A stretch of DNA of 32,101 nucleotides from the IMG/VR virus record IMGVR_UViG_3300045922_000840, positions 1 through 32,101 of that record. One strand, 5' to 3'. The notes beneath the pieces were generated by a model. That model was not told the DNA's origin and did no database searches. It worked only from the letters and a program-made list of their open reading frames with translations. This stretch comes from a virus. Within the stretch, counting starts at the first letter, position 1. Each line of letters starts with the position of its first letter. This document shows, piece after piece, positions 1 to 7,359 of this stretch. Made by a program: the position numbers and the translations under genes.

Positions 1-49
1 CCGCAACCGAGGCGGGCGCTCAAGGCAGTAACCGTGCTTGATCGATAAT

Positions 50-73
50 CCCGCTGCCGAGGGCGGGCCTTTT
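50..73 (+). terminator. Rho-independent-like terminator
   Basis: CCCGC at 50-54 pairs with GCGGG at 63-67 across an 8-base loop, and CC plus a run of four T follow. A second, similar hairpin (CCGC...GCGG) lies at the very start of the window, about 1-16. The pair looks like the 3' end of a + strand transcript that began left of the window. The stem is short and the T-run brief, so efficiency is uncertain. Confidence 0.45.
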
Positions 74-99
74 CGCGCAGGTGTGACAGGAGGTGCTTT

Positions 100-276
100 A
101 TGGGGAACCGTCGTCGTAACAACTCTCTCCATTCTCCCGGAGTGGTAAGCGCCGCAAGGCATTGGATGACAATAAGTTGCACTGGCGAGGCGGAGTTCGA
201 TTCCGGAGTGAAACAGGTCGCGAAATCGACTCGAAATGTCCACCGCGGCGCTCGCCACGTCGCGCCGATCTGGTAA
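100..276 (+). CDS. Possible 58-residue protein of unknown function
   Basis: ATG at 100 is preceded by AGGAGGT (88-94) with a 5-base gap, one of the best ribosome binding sites in the window, and the frame stays open to TAA at 274-276. The product is about 58 residues and basic. It has an Arg-rich start (MGNRRRNN) and a C-terminal half rich in Lys, Arg and His that ends APIW. I see no signal peptide, membrane segment or known motif, and I do not recognise the family. It sits just after the terminator-like hairpin at 50-73, so it could be its own transcript. Support comes only from the start signal, and a chance reading frame remains possible. Confidence 0.4.
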   Translation: MGNRRRNNSLHSPGVVSAARHWMTISCTGEAEFDSGVKQVAKSTRNVHRGARHVAPIW

Positions 277-766
277 TCAGATTGTCGTTGGTTCGGGCGG
301 CCGATCAACCCAACACGTCGGTTCACAGGCAAGCGCAATGCCGAGGTGACACCACTAGCTTCTCCCTTCGGGCCGCTCCGCTGCTCCACCCGGCCATCGT
401 CCGACACCCGCCGACCGTGCGGATCGCCGGACATCGATCCCGAAGCGCCGAGCCGGCTGACTACTCCTGGCCATCGCAGCCCTGGTCAAATACGACGTCT
501 TCTCTCAGCGCTGCAAACCGTGATAGGCGATAGGCGATAGGCTCATGAAAAAGCTCTTCAACTCCCTCCTGCTGCTGTTGGCCACCGCCACCGATCATGT
601 CCTCGTCCTCCACGTTCGTGAACTGGTCCTTCGGCTGGACCAATGTCTCACCTCGATTTGTGCTTTGTAGAGCGGAAAGCTTTACAAATCAATAGGTTGC
701 GTCGTTCACCCTTCACCCGTCATTGTGCTGTTCCCTTGGAACGGTGTTTCGGTCGCTAAACCCTAA
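277..766. other. Probably non-coding stretch with a short tandem repeat
   Basis: No reading frame here has a credible start signal or protein-like composition; the longer ones are Arg/Pro/Ser-rich products of high-GC sequence. It contains three exact tandem copies of the 7-mer GATAGGC at 522-542. Just after these, ATG at 545 opens a 41-residue frame ending at 670 with a Leu-rich stretch, but there is no Shine-Dalgarno in front of it. I see no tRNA, CRISPR or clear promoter. Confidence 0.5.
522..542. repeat. Tandem 7-mer GATAGGC x3
   Basis: Three perfect head-to-tail copies of GATAGGC at 522-528, 529-535 and 536-542 in non-coding sequence. The block is too short to be called a CRISPR or a plasmid iteron array. 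It may be simple slippage or a small protein-binding site. Confidence 0.6.
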
Positions 767-943
767 CCAAAACCCGCCACGAAAGAACGCCGCGATCCGC
801 TCAAATTGGCCCATTATCGCCAGTCGCTTATGGACTTTGCCAAGTTCGAGAGCCGGGCCGCGCTTGCCCGCTACGTGGGGTTCAGCCGAGCCAGGGTGAC
901 GCAGGTGCTGCGGCGGCTCGAGGCTGGGTCGGCGGTTCCGTGA
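767..943 (+). pseudogene. Remnant of a helix-turn-helix protein
   Basis: The frame is open from after an in-frame TAA at 764-766 to TGA at 941-943. It encodes a convincing DNA-binding helix-turn-helix segment (AALARYVGFSRARVTQVLRR) preceded by KERRDPLKLAHYRQ. This layout resembles small HTH proteins often found beside site-specific recombinases in high-GC bacteria. There is no ATG until 830, after the conserved-looking start, and only a TTG at 806. No ribosome binding site is seen, and the N-terminal part expected of such a protein is missing. I therefore read it as the 3' end of a decayed gene, possibly left by a mobile element. A 45-residue protein starting at TTG 806 cannot be excluded. 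Confidence 0.5.
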
Positions 944-1162
944 GTTCGTGAGTTTCCGTGACCCTACCCAACAGGGCCGTCAGTCGGTAAAATAAAAAAT
1001 TCAATTGCGAGCTTGCCGAAGAGACAACCCGGTCTACAAGGAGGCTCTCCGGGCGGGGCAAGCGTGTTGTTGCAGTGACCGACGTGCTCGCCCCAAGGAC
1101 TATAGGGCTCGTGCCGCGGACAAGTAGTAGATGATCGTCATTGTCACTTATCGACGTAGCGT
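944..1162 (+). promoter_or_regulatory. Leader region of the seven-gene operon
   Basis: This 219-base gap lies directly upstream of the large operon, so its promoter is probably here. An A-rich tract (AAAATAAAAAATTCAATTG, about 989-1006) stands out from the GC-rich surroundings and could melt easily. Another possible -10 is TATAGG at 1101-1106. Neither has a good -35 box at 16-18 bases, so I do not assign a promoter. A purine-rich AAGGAGG near 1039 has no start codon after it. Confidence 0.3.
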
Positions 1163-2749
1163 GTGCGTCAACCTCACCGAGCGCGCCAAGGGGGTGTCGT
1201 GGCCGAACGCCTTAAGCAAAGGAACGAAGATCGCGGCGAGGACTCCTCGGCCGTGTCGAGGCGGAATCGGCCTGATTCGCTGAACAGGACCGCGCGCGCA
1301 AAGGGGGTAAGCGTCAGTTTCGCCAGGAACGGCACGGATGTCGATGCTGTCAAGTCAATCGCCGACGCATACCGCGCCGAACTCGGCTTTCATACGCGGC
1401 AATCTTTCCTGGAGAGCCTTTCTCGCCGAGAACTGCTCGTCGCAAGAGTGGAAGGCCGCATCGTCGGGTTCTTGCGCTTTCACCATACCCGCGCGGGCCA
1501 CACAACGCTGCAAGAGATTGCCATAAGCGCTGCGGCGTGCCGCCGAGGTGTCGGCCGGCGCCTAGTCAGCGAGTTGCTCAATGAATGCCGGAGTCGGGGT
1601 TCACATGTCATCCGGTTGAGCTGTCCAGTCGAGCTTCCGGCGAACCGGTTCTACGCGAGTCTTGGCTTTCGCCGGTCGCATCGCCGAAGCAAGGCGGGGA
1701 AATCCCGCCCGCTTTATCAATGGGAGCTGCCTCTGCTGACAGCCCGGGCGCTCGCGTTTGTGGCCTCGCTCACCAATGCCGCGAACGACCTGCGAAACCT
1801 TATTCCCCTGTGGGAGAAGGAAGGGCCAGGCCCGCGCCCGTTTGAGCACTGCATCGTCACGCCGCTGTTCGTCGAGCCGCGTACGCTCTCCTACGTGCGC
1901 CACATGCGGGAGAGATGGGGCGTTCATATCTGGTTTGACTCCGGCGGGTTCTTTGTCCAGCAGGGCAAAATCCGCTACGAGGATCTCTTTGCGAGGCTGC
2001 TGGCCTTCTACCGGGAACACGATTGGGCGACCGCCTATGTCCTCCCCGATTACGTGCCCACGTCGAAGAACAGCCCCGCAGAGGTGGAAGAGCGGGTGCG
2101 AGTAACCGCGGCTGAAGGGGCGAAGTTCCAGAAGCGGCTGCCCGAGGCGATCCGATCCAGGACGCTCGGCGTTCTCCAGGGGCATGATCCACAACACCTG
2201 CGCCTTTGCCTGGAGAGTTACACTGCCGCCGGAGTACGGCGACTCGGATTTGGCAGTTTCGATACAGGCGGCGGCAATGGCGAAATCAACCTGCTGACGC
2301 GGGAGGCGACGCTTCGGCTGGACGCCGTTCGGGAACTGCTGGGCGAAGCGAACGACGCCGCCCCATTCGACGCGGAAATGGACCTGCACCTCTTCGGCGT
2401 CGGCTCGCCCAATCTCGTCGCCCGGTTCGCCGGGTATGGCGCCAGCAGCTTCGACAGTTCAGGGTGGATGCGGACGGCCGGGTATGGGAACGTATACCTG
2501 CCCTTCCAGGGGCGGCGCAACATTACGCACGGCGCTTCCGCCGTGACATGCGGTTCTGGTCTTTCCGCGCGCGAGTTCTACGCACTCTGCGAGCAGACCG
2601 GACACGCCTGCCCTTTTTGCGCCGACTATCGCCGGCTCCAGACAAACCGCTACGCCCGGATGTGGCATAACGCGCTCGTCTTCGGCGAGATGACTCGCGC
2701 CATCAACGCCCGGTTTGCGCCGCTTGAGCAAGGAGGCGAGGATGGTTAG
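1163..2749 (+). CDS. GNAT acetyltransferase fused to DpdA-like transglycosylase
   Basis: Two domains in 528 residues. Residues about 48-190 form a GNAT N-acetyltransferase: an acceptor-side segment ending VGFLRFHH, an EIAIS strand, then the acetyl-CoA loop CRRGVGRRL near 126-134 and the late NRFYASLGF motif. Residues about 215-520 look like a tRNA-guanine transglycosylase (TGT) fold: DSGGF at 259-263 (general-base Asp in TGT), GFGSF at 362, HLFGVGSP at 409-416, FDSSGWMRTAGYG at 430-442 with D431 in the place of the nucleophilic Asp, and a zinc site CPFC 483-486 with H502 and either C463 or C476. TGTs swap guanine for a 7-deazapurine; the DpdA branch does this in DNA. The GNAT part could acylate an amine on the base or a partner, which is inference. 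GTG 1163 gives the longest frame; GTG 1199 behind AAGGGGG is an alternative. It overlaps the next gene by 8 bases. Confidence 0.8.
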   Translation: MRQPHRARQGGVVAERLKQRNEDRGEDSSAVSRRNRPDSLNRTARAKGVSVSFARNGTDVDAVKSIADAYRAELGFHTRQSFLESLSRRELLVARVEGRIVGFLRFHHTRAGHTTLQEIAISAAACRRGVGRRLVSELLNECRSRGSHVIRLSCPVELPANRFYASLGFRRSHRRSKAGKSRPLYQWELPLLTARALAFVASLTNAANDLRNLIPLWEKEGPGPRPFEHCIVTPLFVEPRTLSYVRHMRERWGVHIWFDSGGFFVQQGKIRYEDLFARLLAFYREHDWATAYVLPDYVPTSKNSPAEVEERVRVTAAEGAKFQKRLPEAIRSRTLGVLQGHDPQHLRLCLESYTAAGVRRLGFGSFDTGGGNGEINLLTREATLRLDAVRELLGEANDAAPFDAEMDLHLFGVGSPNLVARFAGYGASSFDSSGWMRTAGYGNVYLPFQGRRNITHGASAVTCGSGLSAREFYALCEQTGHACPFCADYRRLQTNRYARMWHNALVFGEMTRAINARFAPLEQGGEDG

Positions 2750-3593
2750 GTCAGCGGCGCACACGTTCCACACCCGGCATGACTTCACCCCCGAACTTGG
2801 GTGGGCGGCGTTTCAGCTCGTCTACGAGATCGGCCGTGCCGGCGCCGATTCAGCCGCTCTCAAAGACGCCGCGCGAGCCACTACGTCGCCGCTGGCCCGG
2901 CGGTCGGACCTGACCAAAGTGCTCGCCTCGCTGGAGGACTTGGGCCTGCTGGCCCGTGACGGCAAGGCGGTGGCCCTCACCGATTTTGGCCAGGCGCTCG
3001 CTGCCGGAGTCGGAGCGTATGAAACCGGCTTTCGGGCAGCGGTCCACTGCATCTACGCCTGGCAATGGCTCTGGGTAGGCGACCGAGAGCACGCAAGTCC
3101 GTCCTGGAGCTATCGGGAGGTTTGCCGCCATCTCTTGTCAAGTCCGCCGGCAGGAATCGCATCGGATGACTTGGTGCTGCGCGTGGTTGACGCCGCGAGC
3201 CTGTTCAACGCGCAGCGCGTGTCATTCAGCCGGTCGAGCGTGTCCGGCGTGGTGAACTGGCTCATGGCCCAGACGCCGCCGCTGGTCGGGCAAGTGGGCA
3301 AGAAGGTAGCACGGGTGCGGGGGCAGGCCCCAGGCCCGACTTCACTCCGGCTGAATCTGGCAGCCGCCTGTGCGCTCGAAGGAGGACGCGTCAGCCTCGA
3401 TGGCGATGTCCTGAATTTGCTTGCCGAAAGCATGCTGATTCCTCCGGATGAGTTATGGTTGCCGGTGGTCGAGTATGCTCGTGACTCGGTCGAATTCAAA
3501 TTCATCCCCGGCGGGCGAGGAACGGTAGTTTTCGACCACGGAGAAGACGCGTTCGTTCGCTGGGTGTCAAACGCGGCGGGAAGGAGGGGTTGA
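2742..3593 (+). CDS. Winged-helix protein, DpdG-like by position and size
   Basis: A 283-residue soluble protein. I chose ATG 2742 because AGGAGG at 2731-2736 sits 5 bases ahead of it. The start lies inside the end of the transglycosylase gene (ATGGTTAG overlap), so translation is probably coupled. Residues about 14-85 look like a winged helix: helical segments, then LASLEDLGLLARDG as recognition helix and wing, then VALTDFGQALAAG. The rest is helical with no catalytic motif I can name. A protein of this size next to a large ATPase matches the DpdG-DpdH pair of 7-deazapurine DNA modification clusters, and that match is the basis of the label; I cannot confirm homology. It may bind DNA or act as an adaptor for the ATPase. 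Confidence 0.6.
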   Translation: MVRSAAHTFHTRHDFTPELGWAAFQLVYEIGRAGADSAALKDAARATTSPLARRSDLTKVLASLEDLGLLARDGKAVALTDFGQALAAGVGAYETGFRAAVHCIYAWQWLWVGDREHASPSWSYREVCRHLLSSPPAGIASDDLVLRVVDAASLFNAQRVSFSRSSVSGVVNWLMAQTPPLVGQVGKKVARVRGQAPGPTSLRLNLAAACALEGGRVSLDGDVLNLLAESMLIPPDELWLPVVEYARDSVEFKFIPGGRGTVVFDHGEDAFVRWVSNAAGRRG

Positions 3594-6500
3594 TGGCGGT
3601 TCGAGCAAAGCCGGCCGATGGCCCGAAACAAGACGACCAGGCGATACGCCTTCTTCCGATCTCGGACACGGTGAACGGAAGCCACGCGCGGGAGCGCCCC
3701 GCCGACGTGCTCGCGCACTACGAGCAGCTGTCTGGTCGGCTCTGGTTGCCTCCTCAACTGGACGCCTTCGGCAAGGCCATTTTCGACGGCATTGGCGGGG
3801 GCCGAACGAAATGGGCCAGCCTCACCGGACCCTACGGTTTCGGCAAGACGGCGGCTGGCATTCTCCTTTGGCAGCAAGCGCGCGAGGCGGACTTTCTCGC
3901 AATTCCGCCGCTTTCCTGCACGAACTACGACGAATTCGCCGCAGGTGTGGCGGCGCTCGCAGCCGCACAATTGCCGAAAGAGAAGAACCGAATCGAGAAG
4001 CTGTACGGGGAGATATGGGCCGGCGGCATCGAGCGGATCGCCAAGGCAGAGGCGGAGCGACACGACATCCCGGTGCGGAAACTTCGGAAGATCCTGGAGG
4101 CGCAGCTTGAGCACGGCCGGTGGGCTCCCGATGGGCACTCCCACCGCTTGGTCGAGTTTTTGGCCCGCTTGGGCCAACTTTCCGGCCGCTCGTCGCGTGG
4201 CCTGGTTGTCATCGTCGATGAACTCCAGCAACTCCTCGGCCCACTGGACGTGAGTTCGTTAAGCCGCCTGCGAGAGCTTGTCTGGGGCATGCGGACCGAA
4301 CAATCCCCATGCGCGGTGATTCTTACGCTGGATACGCAGCTCGAAGCTCGCCTCGCCCATTGGGCAGCCGACCTGCTCCATCGCGTTCGGGAGGACAGCC
4401 CGGCGCTTCAGATGACTGCGGTGTTCAACCGTGATTTCCCGGTCTGGCTGTGGGAGCGCCTTTCCACTCCCAACGGGAGGTCCGGCAAGACGCTTCCGGC
4501 CTCGGCAGTGAGCAGTGAGGTGCTGGAGTCGCTGGGGCAGTTCGTCGAGCGGCCGGACCTCGCCAACGGGCCGCGCACGGTGGTTGACGTGTTCAACCGT
4601 GCCGTGGATCACTTCCGCGAAACCGGAAAAAGCTATGGCGTTCTCGATTTAGTGGATGACATTCACCAGGGCCGGTTCAAGTTTTTCGGAGAGGGTTCAC
4701 CGGTTCAACGAATCCTGACGCAACTGCTCTCCGATCCCTGGATTGACGCAGACACAGTGCGGCGGTCCCTAGTGCGAACGCTGGCCGCCTACCCGCGAGG
4801 CTGCCCCGACGCGGTGGTCCATGCCCATGTCGGCAACGGCCGAAAACTCAAGGCTGCTCGCGACCAGCTGTTCGGGCCGCTGCTGGTCGAGCTTCCGGGT
4901 GGGCTTGCCCTGGAGCAGCTCCAGCAAGTCTCGCGCGGCGGCAGTTTCTGGGAGAACGCGCTCGCGCGATGCTGGGACTCCATGCCTGGGGTGTCCGCGC
5001 TCGCCGAGATGGTGCCGGAGCTGGTCACGCGGGTTCTATTGCCCAGGCTGTTTACGGGGCTCGGCCGTCCTGCCGGCGAATGGGCGGTGCTCGAAAGCGA
5101 TGCCCGCGCGGCGGTCTCTGGCTTCCAGATTCTCCGGGGCAGTTTCGACCCGGCCTTTCCAGGCCGCGAGGTTGCGGTGTGGGTCGGCCAGCGGGAGCCG
5201 GCGCAGTGGCCCGAGGACGTTGACCTGTGCATCGGCTTCGTCTGTGGGCCGGAAACCGATCCGAGCACGCAACCTTCGGCCGAAGTCGCGAACCTGGAAG
5301 GCACGCCGCGCATCGTCTTTAAGATGCCGGCACTGGTCCCGATGGACTCAGCAGTGCCCGAGGAGATCGCGCGCTATCAGAAGTACATCCAGCCGGAACC
5401 TTTGCGGCCCGCTTATGTGCTCCTGGGGCTGCGAGAGCTTCAGGGATTGGACGAGGCGCCGCCGAGTGGCTCGGCATCGAGCAATGGGCGGGCGCGTAAG
5501 CACCTGCACGCGGCTGATACCATATCGACCGCCGAGCGGAGGAAACTGGCTGGCTTCCAAGAGCTTTGCCTTGACCACCTGATGCGGTTTCTCCTTCAAG
5601 GGGAGATCGACGCGGGCGTAGGCCGGCCCGTACGCCAACGTGGTCCCGAACTCCTTCGCGCCCTTTTTTCGGTCGCATGCCGAAAGCGATTCCCTTCCTA
5701 TCAGACGTTGATTACCGTTCGCCACTGGAAGGCATTGATGGATGTCTATCGCACCGCGCTCGCCAGCGAGCGCCTGAGTCTGGCTCAGCGTCGCGGCCAG
5801 GAGGACGTGACCATGCCCAAGGCGGACGCCTACCGCCTGTTCTTCAACCAGTTGAGTACCGCAGCTGGTGACAGCTTCGTCCGATCCCTGGGCCATCTCG
5901 TCAAGGCGGCGGCCAAGGGCGATGCCTGGTCGTTTCGTTTCCCGCTTCATCCGGGCGAGTCGTCGCTCTTGGAGTATCTTCGCGGCTGTGCGCGTTCCCG
6001 GCCTGTGCCTTTGTCTGCGGCGAGGGAATACCTGCGGCATAAGGGATACGTCGAGGAGGAGGCAACCCAGATCGTCTCCCTGCTGGAAGCGCGGGGGCTT
6101 CTGACCATGGACCGGGGCCGCAGCGTGCGGCTGGTGGCCGGACACGCAGGTATGGAGGAGGAGGCCAGGAAGCGGGTCTTCGCAGCCCGCGATCAACTGG
6201 CTCGTCTTCTCGTTGCGCCACGCCTGCCCGAACCCTTGCCCACACGGGCAAGCGAACTGGCTCGCTTGGCGGACGAATTGGAGTGCCAGCTTCAAGATAA
6301 GATCGAAGCCTGCCGAACCATTCGGAAGGGCCAGCTAGACGACGTGCGTGCCGCCATCGGCAGCGTCCGAGCCATCGCGCTACCAGCAGAGTGGTTGAAC
6401 ACGGGCTTGAGTACGCATCTTGCGGGCATCGGAGACACGCTCGGGCGCACACAGACAAAGCTTGTCGATTCGCTGCGCAAGGAGGCGGAGTCTATCCAGG

Positions 6501-7327
6501 CGGAGTTGGCCGCGTCGGACGATGATCGCTTTGGCTGGGCGGTGCGGTGGGTGCGCAGGTGCGATTCGGTGAATGCTCAACTGGAAAAGCTGAGAAGCCG
6601 GGTTGCCGAATTTGAGGTCCAGTCCGCGGCGTTGTCAAGCTGGGTGCCGGTTAACCAGGAGCTGTTCGCCGTGACGACGCTCTGCTCGAAGATTAGTACC
6701 ACCGATCCTGCTCCGGTTCACGAACTGGCTGAGCTCCTGGCTCGAACGCGGGAACGGTTCTCCAGAGAATCCTGGGAGCCGCTTGGTGCGGCACCGGAGT
6801 TCAGGGGCGAGCTACGGTCAATTAGCCAGGCACTCCAGGGGCTTATGTACAGCCAAGCCCGCGCTTACTTCGCCGAAGTCGAGATTCTGCGGCAACGGTT
6901 CGCCCCGCTTCTCCCGAATACGCCTGCACCGACGTTCGAGGAAGAGCATGGAGGGCGGAGGAAGGCTCGCAGCGGCTACGATGCGTTCGCGGCGCTTTAC
7001 CGTTGGGCCTTGAGCGGCTTCAACGATGCATTCGCACGGGCTAAACGGTTGAAGAACCGCAGACAACCTTGGACGGACCCACGCAAAAAAGGCCGAAGCT
7101 GGAACGAACTTTCCGGCAGCCTTGAGTGCTTGCTTGAGAGGAAGGCATCAACCCAGACCATCGAGTACGTGTTGAAGGTAGGTGAGCAATTAAGTGAACT
7201 CCTGGGGGGGTTCGCTGGGATTGGCACTTGCGTGTTCGACACTCCGGAAGTCCCTCCGGACTTCGACTTGTTGCGAGAACGGTTTCTCCGGGGTGAAGTG
7301 GTGATCCGTATTGAGCCAAAGCAATAG
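3593..7327 (+). CDS. Large P-loop ATPase, DpdH/BrxC-PglY type
   Basis: A 1244-residue protein starting at ATG 3593, which overlaps the previous stop as TGATG and follows AAGGAGGGG. A Walker A motif GPYGFGKT is at about residues 79-86 and a Walker B strand VVIVDEL at about 205-211, so the N-terminal third is an AAA+/P-loop NTPase. Residues about 850-1150 are charged and helical, with likely coiled coils (for example LARLADELECQLQDKIEA). Length, early Walker motifs and the long helical C-terminus resemble BrxC/PglY ATPases of BREX and the DpdH ATPase of Dpd systems. The winged-helix partner upstream favours DpdH. By analogy it would form a nucleotide-controlled scaffold that recruits the modification or restriction enzymes. 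Which family it belongs to needs a profile search. Confidence 0.72.
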   Translation: MAVRAKPADGPKQDDQAIRLLPISDTVNGSHARERPADVLAHYEQLSGRLWLPPQLDAFGKAIFDGIGGGRTKWASLTGPYGFGKTAAGILLWQQAREADFLAIPPLSCTNYDEFAAGVAALAAAQLPKEKNRIEKLYGEIWAGGIERIAKAEAERHDIPVRKLRKILEAQLEHGRWAPDGHSHRLVEFLARLGQLSGRSSRGLVVIVDELQQLLGPLDVSSLSRLRELVWGMRTEQSPCAVILTLDTQLEARLAHWAADLLHRVREDSPALQMTAVFNRDFPVWLWERLSTPNGRSGKTLPASAVSSEVLESLGQFVERPDLANGPRTVVDVFNRAVDHFRETGKSYGVLDLVDDIHQGRFKFFGEGSPVQRILTQLLSDPWIDADTVRRSLVRTLAAYPRGCPDAVVHAHVGNGRKLKAARDQLFGPLLVELPGGLALEQLQQVSRGGSFWENALARCWDSMPGVSALAEMVPELVTRVLLPRLFTGLGRPAGEWAVLESDARAAVSGFQILRGSFDPAFPGREVAVWVGQREPAQWPEDVDLCIGFVCGPETDPSTQPSAEVANLEGTPRIVFKMPALVPMDSAVPEEIARYQKYIQPEPLRPAYVLLGLRELQGLDEAPPSGSASSNGRARKHLHAADTISTAERRKLAGFQELCLDHLMRFLLQGEIDAGVGRPVRQRGPELLRALFSVACRKRFPSYQTLITVRHWKALMDVYRTALASERLSLAQRRGQEDVTMPKADAYRLFFNQLSTAAGDSFVRSLGHLVKAAAKGDAWSFRFPLHPGESSLLEYLRGCARSRPVPLSAAREYLRHKGYVEEEATQIVSLLEARGLLTMDRGRSVRLVAGHAGMEEEARKRVFAARDQLARLLVAPRLPEPLPTRASELARLADELECQLQDKIEACRTIRKGQLDDVRAAIGSVRAIALPAEWLNTGLSTHLAGIGDTLGRTQTKLVDSLRKEAESIQAELAASDDDRFGWAVRWVRRCDSVNAQLEKLRSRVAEFEVQSAALSSWVPVNQELFAVTTLCSKISTTDPAPVHELAELLARTRERFSRESWEPLGAAPEFRGELRSISQALQGLMYSQARAYFAEVEILRQRFAPLLPNTPAPTFEEEHGGRRKARSGYDAFAALYRWALSGFNDAFARAKRLKNRRQPWTDPRKKGRSWNELSGSLECLLERKASTQTIEYVLKVGEQLSELLGGFAGIGTCVFDTPEVPPDFDLLRERFLRGEVVIRIEPKQ

Positions 7328-7359
7328 CCAGACTAGTGAAGAGACCGAAGGACGCTGGC

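Noticed and set aside
190-220. GTTCGATTCC resembles a tRNA T-loop, with GTGGTAAG upstream like a D-loop
   Set aside because: The flanking bases do not form a T-stem and no acceptor stem or anticodon arm can be built; it is better explained by the 58-residue frame.
162-533. 123-residue + strand frame
   Set aside because: Arg/Pro/Ser-rich composition typical of random high-GC sequence, no ribosome binding site, and it overlaps the better-supported frame at 100-276.
545-670. 41-residue Leu-rich frame starting MKKLFNSLLLLL, possible small toxin
   Set aside because: No Shine-Dalgarno, only one hydrophobic run interrupted by charged residues, and no antitoxin RNA or partner visible.
1601-2389. 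262-residue - strand frame inside the transglycosylase gene
   Set aside because: No start signal or domain, while the + strand carries GNAT and TGT motifs.
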